Source: Rhyacophila brunnea (taxonomy: Eukaryota; Arthropoda; Insecta; Trichoptera; Rhyacophilidae). Taken from it: a stretch of DNA of 64,000 nucleotides. Both the position numbers and the translations under genes were made by a program. Of the stretch, positions 46,061 to 56,815 are shown piece by piece. The notes beneath the pieces are model-generated. The model worked only from the letters and a program-made list of their open reading frames with translations. It ran no database searches and was not told the origin of the DNA. Position 1 is the stretch's first letter. Each line of letters opens with the position of its first letter. The stretch covers positions 1-64,000 of the forward strand of contig JAGYXB010001357.1 of assembly GCA_022495005.1 (NCBI GenBank), in the 5' to 3' direction.

Positions 46061-46837
46061 TTAACGTATGTTCTATTAGTAACAATAATAATATATTCAT
46101 TGACATGTTTTCTTTTTCAAGTAAATGGGTAACGTTTTAGTCATCTTTACACGATTTAAGAATTAATACCCCCGTCGCCATCACGAAACAAATTGACGTA
46201 TTGACAACTCGACGTTCGCTCTCCGAATGCCAGCGAGTCCAAAATTTCGTCGCGCCTATATTTGAAAATTATTTGCCGTTTCACTGATGTATCACCTTAA
46301 CAGTTTTAAGAAAAAATTTGAAGATATTTTTGCTCGGTATATCCGATAAGTAGCTCGTTATAAAAGTGAATAAATTTATGAAGCAAATCATAAACTAAAT
46401 TAATGTCGACGAATATTTCCTCATTACATCCGAGATATCGCTATTTCCGTGATCGTAATAACGGAGTTCGACTGTATATAGAAAATGTTTAATTTTAAAA
46501 AGTTTTCACTGTAGAAAATATATTTCTACCTTACTGTATCGATACTTACGCAAGATTGACGTAAGTACTTGCTATAAAATTTGCAAAATTTCCTTTGATA
46601 AACTAATAATCTGTCGTAAAAATTAGCATATTATTTGGTAGCAGTAATTACGGGGAATAAAAATTCGTACCCGAGATAGAAATAAAATGGCACCCGGGCG
46701 AATTAGCTTGCAACAGGTGGAAGTTACTTCACCTGTGTAAAGGTACTTAACTCTGTAAGGGTTCGCGGCACTTTTCTGGGAGACCTCGTACGCGTGGGGA
46801 TTATTGATTTAAAGCAAGGCACCTCAAACGACGTAAA

Positions 46838-47565
46838 TAATTTATTTATTTAAGAATACAAAACATTGTGGACATAACAAATCTAAATTCAAGACGTACA
46901 CAACATGAGCTTTACATTATAACAAATATTACAATATAGAATATAATAATAATAATAACAGAAAAACAAATTTAATCAAAACAAAAAACATACAATTTTA
47001 CACAGAAAAATAAAGTTTCAAAAACAAAATGCAAAATACATCACTGAAAATGTCTATGTCTTTAGGGAGCGCATTTACTAATCTTGCACCCCTCGCTAAT
47101 GGTGCCTGATAGGCTTGACACGAGGAAACGGTTCCGATTCAGAATAAATCATGGCTGCGACCACGTAGGTAATTGGCAGGCGCATGTATATTAATATTTA
47201 TTAGGACACCAGGATTGGAAACCATCCCTCGCGCTAACAAGCAAAAGTATTTCAAGAGAAGAAGAGACCGACGAGATTCAAGAGAGTGAAAAGTAAGCAT
47301 GCCTTGCAGAAAGACAGTCGGAAAATAATCATTTGACGATTTATTGAAAGGAAAATAGTTAAATGTCTTAAAATAAAGGCATCGAAGAAATTTCTTCTGG
47401 ACGCGTTCTAAAATAAGCTTATAGGAAACCTCATAAGAACACTAGATAATCGACCCATATTCAAGAATGCTACGCACTAATGAGACGTAGAGTGTATTAT
47501 CATTTATATTTTTATTTCCCTCGTTTCTGAATTTATGAGTAACGGATTCAATTACATGCCTCGCA
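46838..47565 (-). pseudogene. CR1/Jockey-like LINE 3' end
   Basis: On the minus strand broken frames read NDNTLYVSLVRSILEYGS, LILERVQKKFLRCLYFK, LTFHSLESRRSLLLLKYFCL and then NALPKDIDIF. This is the familiar C-terminal region of Jockey/CR1-group reverse transcriptases (SLVRS-LEYGS, ERVQ-KFLR, LE-RR). Several frameshifts and stops are present. The tail is an AAATAAATAAATT-type run at ~46838. The last ~95 bases recur at 60050-60148. Confidence 0.85.
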
Positions 47566-47606
47566 AAAAATATATGTTAAGTTGTCCATCTGTGTTTGGT
47601 CCAGAG

Positions 47607-47969
47607 CAGTGGTCGGCAAACCGTGGCTCTTGGGCCCCTTGAGTGCGGCTTTGCCACAAATGCCCTCTGGCCTATTTGACATATCTACAAAAAAGAAGCA
47701 AAGAAAAACGGAAGACGAAAACCGTGAATTTAAGGTTGAATGTACCGAGACTTTCGCGATTATTCAAAACTTAAATGGCCTACCGACGTATTATATGTCG
47801 GAAAAAATTAGCGCATTCAAATTTAGAGAGACACTTTACAACTAAACACCCGTCATTTTGCACTAAATATCTTGTCGGTGATGTAAAGAATAAAGCAGTT
47901 GAGTTACTTCAGAAGAGTCAAGAAAAATCAAGTTCTTTATCTTTATTACTGAATACAATCTTCCAATAA
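47607..47969 (+). pseudogene. hAT element 5' end with BED-like finger fragment
   Basis: CAGTGGTCGGCAAACCGTGG is a typical hAT 5' terminus, preceded by the possible target octamer GTCCAGAG. Frames then read KKKQRKTEDENREFKVECTE, FAIIQNLNGLPTY and, after a frameshift, KLAHSNLERHFTTKHPSF and VGDVKNKAVELLQKSQEK. This is the N-terminal BED-like zinc finger of GTF2IRD2/ZBED-type hAT transposases. One finger Cys pair (normally C-x2-C after GLPT) is lost in the frameshift area. No matching right end was found, so the copy is truncated after ~48 kb. Confidence 0.85.
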
Positions 47970-48289
47970 TGTTAATATAGCAAGTTTTGTGGTGAAAGAG
48001 TCACAAAACGACAATAGGAATGCCATAAATTGCGATGGGAGATAGTCACTCAGCAAGCTCGGCGAAAATAGGATATGTCAACAAATAACTAGGGACTGTG
48101 AGGAAAAAAATCAAGGGATACCTAAATTCTTTCATCCACCAGTGAATCAATTCACCAAGGCCTATTTCTGCATCGGAACTTAGGGACGATTACAAGGTTG
48201 AGCTATTCCTCTCAATCCGATATCACGTCTACACTTTTCTCCACGTCTGACCTGTAGCGCAAAAATCTCTCTTGTAGCATCGCCATAGA

Positions 48290-48440
48290 GTAAAGTAGGG
48301 TAATCCACAACGCTGGAATGCAATATAAAAGGCACTGGCTCTTCATCTGAGGGCTCTATGTTCGATTCCCGGTGAGGTAACAATATATTATTTATGTAAT
48401 TTTCTCAAAGTGTTTGTGATTGTTTCACTTAAATTACTAC
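48290..48440 (+). repeat. SINE C, copy 1 (tRNA-derived)
   Basis: A B-box region GTTCGATTCCCGGTGAGGTA is followed by CAATATATTATTTATGTAAT, TTTTCTCAAAGTGTTTGTGA and TTGTTTCACTT. The same order is seen reversed at 54.1-54.2 kb. The A-box part is diverged. Confidence 0.65.
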
Positions 48441-49365
48441 ACTACTTTCATTGGGCTTCATGGCATATTAAAGTGTTTTAAAAATGAATAAAAAAAATAA
48501 GGGTGCCAATAATAATTGTTGCACTATCAAATGGAGAAGAGTGAAATGAACTATGAGATGCCTTCACCCCGTGGATCGACCCAGACTGATGATTGTAAAC
48601 TTACTTTATTTAATTATATTTAAAATATATGCCAAATATTGAGAAACAGTGGTTTCCTACCTATGTTTTTGATTTAGATGCAAAACATTTCGGTATTAGC
48701 ATATTTATAACAGGCTCAAATCCGAGAAGGAAAATTTATCAGGTGTGAGATCACAGGATAATATGGTAATAGATTTTACATCAAATTTACGACGTTTCTG
48801 GTGGATGGGTAGCTAAGTTTTGGACATCTGGAACGGTTTAGGGCATAAATAAATGCTAATTCTTGCAAAAACAATGCAAATTATTAGCTATTACAATTCG
48901 TTACGGGATATCAAAGACTTTGTGAATTTAAACGCTGCATAAAGAGAATTTTGTGTAATAGTTACCTATATACTATAATTTAAAATTGGTGTGAAGGGTC
49001 CTTTGATCATTTCGTATTGAATAATAAATTGTTAGATGCATTTAATACTATTTAATACCTCTCTCGGAAAGGGGGTTACTTGGAACAAAATTAAATTAAT
49101 CCAAAATAGTGCTTTAAATGGAAAATTTTATTGAACAAACATATCTTGAAAACATCTAAACTAAACTCCTATAGTTAAACTAGTAGGTTATATTATGAAA
49201 TTCTTATCAAATTTCGTTATAATTGACCATCGGTTTTTGTGTATTAAATCAAGGAATATTAATTACCTTAATTACTAACCGACGCCCGGTTCTCGCCAAA
49301 TATTTTAGTTATATCGTCTATTAATATATATATAATAATAACGCAATTTGATAAGCATTTCATGT
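48441..49365. other. Gene-free stretch
   Basis: Only AT-rich sequence without supported features. Confidence 0.4.
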
Positions 49366-49367
49366 TT

Positions 49368-49516
49368 GGCCTACTAGTTTAAATTGTCGCAATTAGATAT
49401 GAGGCTCGTAGCATAATTGGTTAATGCAACATTTGGCGGGATACCGGTGGTTATACGGGTTCATGTTCCGTCGAGCATCGTATTTTTTTCAAACATGATT
49501 TTTTTCTAGTAGGCAT
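49368..49516 (+). repeat. SINE B, copy 4
   Basis: AAATTGTCGCAATTAGATAT leads to a decayed tRNA-like body (CGTAGCATAATTGGTTAATG, ACGGGTTCATGTTCCGTCG). Inverted ends are CCTACTAG (49370-49377) and CTAGTAGG (49506-49513). Other copies have CCAATAG and CTATTGG in the same places, so both ends differ together. Confidence 0.75.
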
Positions 49517-50466
49517 ATATCTGAGCAGTGACGTCCCTAGACAAAATACCGCCCCATTTTTTATACAATATTTTTTATCATCCTTTCATGACCCCAATAT
49601 CTATGAAATAACAAAACATACACCCACTAAAATATACAAAATTAAATTTAAAATATTTTCCCTAAAAGTGGGGATTTTTTTGATGTTGATAATTCTTACA
49701 TGTCATTTTTGAGACTGTTTTGAGGAATTAAAGGCGATCCATGTCGCTTTTTTTCTTCACATAACTTAGCAACATTATTTTTTGTACTGTTATTATTTTT
49801 AGAGATCGCAAAGGTTTAAGCACTATTATCGATATAATGACGGCGCGACACTTTGATACAGACTAAAATCGTTGACATCTTTAGTTTTGACCACTGGTTA
49901 AATAGTTAGACTGTAATTATTCCCAAATCTGCACGTATCGTTTCTGGTCACCAAGGACGTCGAAGGGCAACAAAAGTAAACTAGACATTGCAAACCTGAC
50001 AAAAAATACAGTCATATTAAACCGTTTATGGTAATTAATATATTTTGTTTCCAACCAGTGAGCTGAATTTTTTAATAGAAAGATATTTTCGTTATTACTA
50101 AGTTTGGTTGCTATTTCTTTACTCATATACCAAATGATTATTCTCAATTTGCCGCCCTTCGAGTACCTGCGCCCCCAAGTGACGCTCAATCTGCCTACCC
50201 TCACGGGACGTCACTGTATCTGAGGTGTTTTCAAGTTATGTATGTATGTTAATTTTTCCTTGGACAATGAATAAAATTGGCGAATGATGTAATTTTGGCC
50301 TATAATAATTATACCGTGGAATTGTAGTATTGTGGCTTTGATACTATGCAGAGTTTTCCACCTCTTTCTTTATCATTTGATGATAGAAATATTTGTCACC
50401 CATCAGTCAAAGAGGAAGTTTTAAGATACTTACATTTATAACAAAATTTATAAATATAAACATTTA
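49517..50466. other. Gene-free stretch
   Basis: A 95-codon minus-strand frame at 49917-50204 has no domain I recognise. It is not supported as a gene. Confidence 0.35.
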
Positions 50467-51152
50467 TGTCAAACGGTCGGCCTAAAGATAAATGTCTCAA
50501 AGACAAAAGTGATGAGGAACTGCTTTTCGGACCCTGCAATTATCTGTATTAATGGCACCCAACTCGAGCAAGTCAGCAGTTACGTCTATCTCGGACAGCA
50601 GATGCTTATAGACGGAAGCATGCACGATGAAATTCCTCGCAGAACAAAGCTGGGATGGAGTGCTTTCGGACGTCTGAATAGTATCTTCAAGAATGACCTA
50701 CCATTATGTCTTAAGCGTAGGGTATTCAACCAATGTGTGCTGCCCGTGCTCACGTATAGCTGCAAGACGTGGACCCTCAACACGAAAGATGTCCAAAGGC
50801 TAATAGTCGCACAGCGAGGCATGGAGACGTGTATGTTGGGCATCACGCGAAAGGACCGTAAGAGAAACGAATGGGTTAGGAAGCCGACAGGAGTACGCGA
50901 TATAATAGACGTTGCCAAGCAGCTGAAATGGAGATGGGCGGGGCACATTGCCACTTGGACAAATGCCTTCATCCAATGGTACCCAAGGGGCACGAAACGG
51001 CCACATGGTCGCCCTAAAAGCCGCTGGATTGACAAACTGATAAAGTTCGGCTGAAATACGTTGCAGCGAACGACACAGGACCAAGAGAGTTGGAAGAAGC
51101 TTGGGGAGGTCTTTATCCAGCAGTAGATTGACCCCGGCTGATGATGATGATG
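50467..51152 (+). pseudogene. LINE 3' end (RT C-terminal fragment) with TSD
   Basis: The frame enters at VGLKINVSKTKVMRN, just after where the YADD motif would be. It continues QVSSYVYLGQ, RRVFNQCVLPVLTYSCKTW and LKWRWAGHIA, then GRPKSRWIDKL to a stop at 51054. After a frameshift the usual ending DQESWKKLGEVFIQQ runs to a TAG at 51124-51126, then a (GAT)n tail. ACATTTA flanks both sides (50460-50466 and 51153-51159). The TYSCKTWTL and WAGHI signatures are those of the large insect endonuclease-RT LINE group. It is a recent-looking insertion with a long open segment. Confidence 0.92.
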
Positions 51153-51276
51153 ACATTTAATGGTAACTTTTCAAAACCAACATAAATACATTACTTAAGT
51201 TAATTTAACGGTGACACCTTTACAACCGGCCTTTGTTCTACAACCAACATGCCATGTCTGCAGCGGCGCTATATGT

Positions 51277-52436
51277 AGTGCTTTTCTCAACCTGTTTACA
51301 CCTACCGACTACTAAACGTCATTTTGCGGACCACTAAAGTAAAAATAAAGTATATTAGTTACATAGTACGAACTGAATTTTCCGGTGTTGCTCGGGCGGA
51401 TAAAACGGTAATAAATTAAATAGAAGATATTCGTGAAATTTAAAAGTTTGTGTAAGTAATAATAAAATACTTAATATAAATTATTTTTTAAATTTTACAA
51501 TAAAAATCATAAAGACATTGGTTGGGTCATTTATATTCCCATTCCATTCCTTTAGAGAAGAATACTCAAAAGAATACCGGTAATTGCAAAGAGACATTCA
51601 GTTGCATCTCGACAGCGGACGCGTGCGGGCTTCTAATAGGTTTCCGTCGCTTAAGTGATTGACTCAGTAGATACAGACTCATTCATAAACTGTCATCATC
51701 ATTCATACACCCTCACATATAATCTATAAAACTGTGTCACAAAGTGCGGGAGTGTACGAACCGGGTGACCCAAAACAACGATACCGCCCGAGTGACAGTC
51801 GAAACCAAACCACGGAGCCATCAAACATCATCATAAAGGTCAGTGTCTGGCATTCTGTTCCATCGCCCCCGCCCCTAGATTCGACTTCCTCATCTTCCAC
51901 AAAATAATTACAGTCCACTTAAAAAGCTCATCCAGACATATAATATAAATATATAAATATTATTTTAAATTCTATTGTTAATTAAAACAATCAGAAGGCA
52001 ATCAGTAACTAGACATTTAATAATAAAAATTCTGGAACTTTGAAAAATGGTTTAAAAATTTTATGCGAAATAACCGACTGCTTCTTTTCTATAATATTTA
52101 ATATCCGTGCTTTGGCCAGGGCTCAAAATTGACCGGAGCGCCGTTCCGGTTCATGAAATTCCCAATAGTATCGCTCCGTCTCGTGGAAAAGTGAATTTGA
52201 CAGAAAAAAATCTAACACAGTTGTTTTTTTTTATAAAATAAGTAGGTAAATATACGACTACATAAAATATTTACATAAAATTAGATAACAATGTTAATAT
52301 TTTCAGAAAATTATCGAGCGCTCCGGGGTTCGTAAAATTTTCCATTTCGACCTCTGGCTTCGGCGTTGTTTTGTAGAGACGAAGCGTACGCATTTGATCG
52401 CCAAAATTTCTACGGACCACCGGTTGAGAAACACTG
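51277..52436. mobile_element. Possible hAT remnant
   Basis: The right end, reversed, reads CAGTGTTTCTCAACCGGTGG, a classic hAT terminus. The only candidate left end is AGTGCTTTTCTCAACC near 51278. The flanking octamers do not match. A family G MITE lies inside (52117-52356). Treat the left boundary as a guess. Confidence 0.4.
52117..52356 (-). mobile_element. hAT-type MITE family G, third copy
   Basis: The ends CAGGGCTCAAAATTGACCGG and CATTTCGACCTCTG are flanked by GCTTTGGC and GCTTCGGC (7 of 8 identical). It is reversed relative to 28639-28875 and of almost the same length (240 versus 237 bp), with CGCTCCGTCTCGTGGAAAA inside. Confidence 0.9.
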
Positions 52437-52836
52437 GTGTAAAAGACAGAATTTAGATAGGGAATGTGCAACAAATGTGAGAGTCGTAGCTATACTAATA
52501 TAATCGTAAGTAAAATTATCGGGTCTTCCCCGCTGCATGATAATTGTAATAAAAGCATTTGTGTGTATTTAATACCATTCATGTTATTCGAGTTTAATGC
52601 TTTTTTGCATACTTAACATAGTCATAAGATAAAACAAAGTGGAAATAAAAATGTAGTATTACATTGGAAATATATAAACGCCAAAGGGTACTGTTTGTAA
52701 CGAGGCGCAAACCCTTATTTATGTACATTGATAATACACCCGCGCAAACATCCACGCAGCGAACAGATTTTTTTAACTATGTTAAATGAACACACACAAA
52801 TACATTCAGGAGAGGCATACTATTAATTTTTAGATA

Positions 52837-53334
52837 CAGTCGTACTTGGTTATTACGAGGAAGAAGATAACACAAAAAGTCGAAATAAAAAAAATCTGAA
52901 AACCATCGTAAAAATCCCAAAAAACAAGCATGGCATTCATAAACTACAAAATAAGTTGTTTATTACACCTACTGACTTCAAAAACCTTGAATTTTTTAGT
53001 TATTTCAACCATATGCGTGGATATTTTTTCAATATTGTCGGCGAAAACACCAATTAGGTAGGTATTTAGACACTTAACTAGTGTCATAAACGTAATGCAA
53101 TCCCGACGGCATCCTGTCCGGTCGGATTTTATTGCTTAGGGTCGAAATGTTTTTAATCGATCAACACATTAAAAGTTTTAAGGAAATTTTTGACCATATT
53201 TTAACTCGGATAAGTTGCTCGTTATGACAGTGAATAAATGTATGGAGGAAATCATAAACTAAAATGACAACGAATATTTCCTCATTACATCAGAGATCTC
53301 GCTATATCCGTGATCGTAATAACAGAGTTCAACT
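52837..53334. mobile_element. pogo/Tigger-like MITE, copy 2, uninterrupted
   Basis: It begins CAGTCGTACTTGGTTATTAC after TA, and its right arm is CGTAATAACAGAGTTCAACT. The last few right-end bases have changed. At the site where copy 1 holds the TTAA fold-back element this copy reads CACATTAAAAGTTTTAAG with no insert. About 498 bp, non-coding. Confidence 0.88.
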
Positions 53335-54114
53335 TTCACTGAGGAATTTATTAATTCAGCCTTATCAATTGTCTATAGTTATTATCCCTTTTTTAATGAT
53401 TTTCATTCAGATATAGCGCACTGAACATTTTGTAATTGGAAGCCTATAAGATACTAAGATGGTGGCAACTATTTATTTTCTCTAATTACCGTCTAATTGA
53501 GCGATTTTCATATTAGAGATTATACTAAATAATGTAGGTACTAATTTACGAATAAGTAGATAATTTATATTTTTTCTGTTAATAAAATTAAAAGTATTTA
53601 TTTCATAACCGTAGATCAAATAATACGCTTAAATAATCCAGACTAAAATCAGTGTGCATATCCAAAACCCTGCAATACTTACGTAGCCTACTTCCATATC
53701 GACATACTGCGAAACATCCCCAGGGAAAACACCCTATCTGCCTCTCCAGAGATACAACATTAAGGCGCTAGCTCGCCTGTCAACCTCCCTAACTCGAAAG
53801 AGGAGTAACAAGAGTTGGGCGTGGCTTTACAAGGGTGTCAATAGTCACCCTCTGTAGGTGTAATATGATAGGGAGGGTTTTTGGAGGATGCGCAGTAGAT
53901 ATCACTAAATTTTAACTAAGTATGGGTATACAAACGAATAAACATAATTAATTTTCAGCTTGTATATTATTAATTTTTAAGTATATTGTTGGCTCTTGTA
54001 GAATAACTATAGCAAAGGAATAGAGTATAGGTATAGAGTATTTTTTTTTAGAATTATTAATAACCATGTCCTTGCTTTTTCGTACAAGGTGGTTGTTAGT
54101 AATTTTGAACAATC
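53335..54114. other. Gene-free stretch
   Basis: A short GC-richer patch at ~53700-53900 without recognisable content. Confidence 0.4.
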
Positions 54115-54232
54115 ACAAACACCCAGGTTTTGAGAAATACAAATAAATATTGTGTCCTGACCGGGATTCGAACCCAGAACTCCCGGGTGAAAGGCAAGTG
54201 CCTAACGCACTGCACCACAAGAGCCGCCCAGG
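54110..54232 (-). repeat. SINE C, copy 2
   Basis: On the minus strand GGCGGCTCTTGTGGTGCAGT (A-box region) and CTGGGTTCGAATCCCGGTCA (B-box) make a clear tRNA-like head, followed by CACAATATTTATTTGTATTT and GTTTGTGATTGTTC. The same tail is seen at 48.3-48.4 kb. tRNA-like folding over the whole head is poor, so it is a SINE and not a tRNA gene. Confidence 0.8.
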
Positions 54233-54339
54233 TATAGAGTATTGACAAGCTTTATAAAATATGAAAAGTAGTGCCATATCGAAATTGGTCGAGCTTCTCG
54301 TGGTCAAGATTAAGGTTTTCTCCACCTTTCTTTATGAAG

Positions 54340-54770
54340 TCTTGCATGTCCGGAAACTTGTACGTATGCAGTTTGCCGTATCACACTTCACCGTAAAATA
54401 TTGTATCAAAAATATATGGCCGTATATTAAAGACCGTCCAAACTCTTTGGGTCGTATATAGTACTGACATAAAATTCATATCTAAATAAAACACGGTTCA
54501 TGTCGGTTTACACTTTACAGGAAGCCTAGTAGCAAACAATTTTTGAAAATAGCTTATATACTGGATTATTTGTTAGGTTAGGTTTTCATTCTTGATTTCA
54601 TGAATTTTGTCGAAAATAAAAATTGAATTAATGTTCATATTGAATCTAATACGCTTAGAGACCGTATAGTATACGGTCATCTCTTTCCGATAAAAAGCTC
54701 ACGGTGAACTGTGTTACGGTGAAATGTTTTACGTACAGTTAACATGTAACCGAAGACTTGAACCATGAAA
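54340..54770 (-). repeat. Repeat family D, copy 2
   Basis: About 430 bp: GGAAACTTGTACGTATGCAG, CACTTCACCGT, GGCCGTATATTAAAGACCGT, CAGGAAGCC, then TTGTTAGGTTAGGTTTTCAT and GACCGTATAGTATACGGTCA (a palindrome), ending near TACGTACAGTTAACATGTAA. The same order occurs at 56452-56815 and, reversed, at 58350-58785. Weak subterminal inverted symmetry (TTCACCGTG near both ends) suggests a non-autonomous DNA element. Confidence 0.85.
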
Positions 54771-55758
54771 GGTACCTAAAGAAGTATGATTACTGATTGT
54801 TTTAGATGTGGCGTTGGAGGCGTCTACTAAGAAGTCCTTCCATGGAAAAGACGACGATTATTTCTTTTCTGAAAAAAAAATGTAGAAGACCCACCCTTTA
54901 AAATAAGACAAGTGTCTATCTATAGAATACTGCTGTCGTTAAACACAAAGCTAGAAGGAAAAACAACATTTTTGAAAAGTTTATCGTTGGCGGAATCGAT
55001 AGTCCGACCAAATGAATGACACTACAGAACTCTCAATGTGCTTGGAAGACTGCATGGAGAGTGAAGGGTTTTTTTTGGGTCAGAACAGCTTATTGTTAGC
55101 TATATATACCTTTGACAGACAGAGAGAGTATATGTGTATATATGCTGTGCTGTTTTCAGCTGCGTTATAGACAGATAAATCAAGAAAAATATATTATATA
55201 TAATTTTACGCCATTTTTAAATGTAGACTTTCATAATATATTTAATAAAAATTTTGCGATCAAGTTAATTTTCTTACACTTAAATTCACAGTCACAATAA
55301 GACGTTTCCCAAATTTACATCGCTACAAAATATTGCCCCGAAATTCACTTAGCCGCATCTCCCTCTTTGGCCTCTATAAACCTCCCAAAGCCACCCCCAA
55401 GCATCCTTATCTTCGCTGACCAGGCGTTAGGCTTAGACCCTAGCAGAGCCTACAGGGACAATGGATATCTGATTGCTTCATGATGAAGCCTGAACACGGT
55501 CACTGGAGTGTTTATTGTGAGGCGGTTGGGGTAAGTCGGGTCGAGGGGTAAGAGAACAGTGTTTCAGAAATGGGTATTGTTTGTGGCTTAGGATGATGTT
55601 TACAAGGGATATGACATAATTCTAAGTTGTAGCCGATAGACATGTAAGTACCGACTAATATTTTTCTAATACTACTTTCTATAATTGACTACCTACTTAT
55701 ACAATAATAAATTTATTTAAAAATAATTACAAGATAAAAATAACTTTTTATATACTTA
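54771..55758. other. Gene-free stretch
   Basis: No supported features. A GC-richer patch at ~55340-55570 has no domain. Confidence 0.4.
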
Positions 55759-56203
55759 CAACGTCTTTAATTTTCTGTTGAATTACTATGCTCAATATGC
55801 TCAAACTTGTACTTGATATGAAGTAAATAAAAAACAAACAAACACACAAATATAGAAATCTGAAATGTCATTTTGACATTTCATTTTGATTTCCATAGTA
55901 ACGCACGTATATATTACAAATTTAGTTTCTAGGACCACCCCCTTAGCAACAAATAATAGTCTTTTACTTTTTACGGATTTTTCTGAAATAATTTTCCATA
56001 AAAAACAGAATTAACTGAAAATGAATTCAATTCTGCTTAAAGATGGCTAAAAGTATTAAAAGAATGCATTGGCATCGTGTTCTGATATATTCAAAAAGTT
56101 TCAAATGTCTGCTAGTCGGGGAGTTAGTTAAAAATTGATTGAAAGATTTGTACTGGACAAACAACTACCGGACAAACAAGAATACGAGCTAATAAAATCG
56201 TTG
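55759..56203 (+). mobile_element. TA-flanked MITE family T, copy 2
   Basis: The ends CAACGTCTTTAATTTTCTG and TAATAAAATCGTTG are flanked by TA. 445 bp, colinear with 4533-4969 and with a small extra block (ATGTCATTTTGACATTTCAT) also present in the reversed copy at 33.8 kb. Confidence 0.87.
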
Positions 56204-56324
56204 TAATATACTCGAAGTAAACCTTTTTTATTTAGTAATTTCACATGGTAGGTACTTCAAACTACGACCTTGGTAGCTTCATATAAAAAAATGGCTATTT
56301 CAAATGTTATATTTCAATCTGTGT

Positions 56325-56445
56325 ATGATACCTAACAGGTTGAGCAAGTGGCTAATATCCATTTCTCGTAAAAACAAAATCTGTAAATACAACCTTCACT
56401 CTGTAACGTCCCATATAACCCTCTTAGGAATGAACATGGTAAAGT
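56325..56445 (+). repeat. SINE A tail fragment
   Basis: GGTTGAGCAAGTGGCTAATA, CATTTCTCGTAAAAACAAAA and a diverged GGAATGAACATGGT ending match the SINE A body. The tRNA-like head is absent. Confidence 0.8.
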
Positions 56446-56451
56446 AAGTCG

Positions 56452-56815
56452 TGTCCAGAAACTTGTACCTATGCAGTTTGCCGTATCACACTTCACCGTG
56501 GAATATTGTATCGGAAATATAGGCTGTATATTAAAGACCGTCCAACCCCTTTGGGTTGTATATACTGACATAAAATTCATGTCTCAATAAAACACGGTTC
56601 TTGTTTGTTTACACTTTACAGGAAGACAGCAGCAAAAAAAATTGAAATAGCCGATATACTAGATTATTTGTTAGATTATGTTAGGTTAGGTTTTCATTCT
56701 TGAATTCATGAATTTTGCCAAAATCAGCTATGAAAATTGAATTTGTTCATAAAATTGGAAAAAGCTCACGGCAAACTGTGCCACGGTGAAAGGTTTTACT
56801 TACAATTTACAAAGT
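56452..56815 (-). repeat. Repeat family D, copy 3
   Basis: Colinear with copy 2: CCAGAAACTTGTACCTATGC, CACTTCACCGTGGAATATTG, TTAAAGACCGTCCAACCCCT, ATGTTAGGTTAGGTTTTCAT, GCTCACGGCAAACTGTGCCA. It lacks the palindrome block found in copies 2 and 4. Confidence 0.85.

Larger units (their letters stand above)
43455..46296. mobile_element. TTAA-flanked fold-back element, interrupted by a LINE
   Basis: The left arm begins GACGGTACTTCAGTGAAACG and the right arm, reversed, begins GGTGATACATCAGTGAAACG. TTAA flanks both (43451-43454 and 46297-46300). Arms continue ~330 bp each: the left runs to ~43790, and the right is 43800-43910 plus 46061-46296, separated by the inserted LINE. Matching blocks include GTCAAATAATTTTCAA, GGCATTCGGAGAGC, AAATCGTG, TAATTCTTAA, ACCCATTTACTTGAAAAAGA and CATTAAATGGACA. 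The copy at 52837 lacks the element and reads straight through one TTAA-like site, confirming the empty site. Confidence 0.9.
43037..46474. mobile_element. pogo/Tigger-like MITE, copy 1, interrupted
   Basis: The ends CAGTCGAACTTGGTTATTAC and, reversed, CAGTCGAACTCCGTTATTAC are flanked by TA. The CAGTCGAAC...ATTACGA terminus with TA duplication is typical of pogo/Tigger-type elements. The copy is split by a TTAA-flanked element (43455-46296). The uninterrupted relative at 52837-53334 shares CATTCATAAACTACAAAA, CAACCATATGCGTGGATA, TTTATTGCTTAGGGTCGAAA and the right arm. No transposase. Confidence 0.9.

Noticed and set aside
49917..50204. 95-codon minus-strand open frame
   Set aside because: No domain or initiation context that sets it apart from chance frames.
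51277..52436. Firm hAT element with two defined ends
   Set aside because: The right terminus is convincing but the left is only an approximate match and the flanking octamers disagree, so it is listed only at low confidence.
54150..54232. Possible tRNA gene on the minus strand
   Set aside because: The tRNA-like head is fused to a tail shared with copies at 48.3 and 62.8 kb, and the cloverleaf pairing is incomplete.
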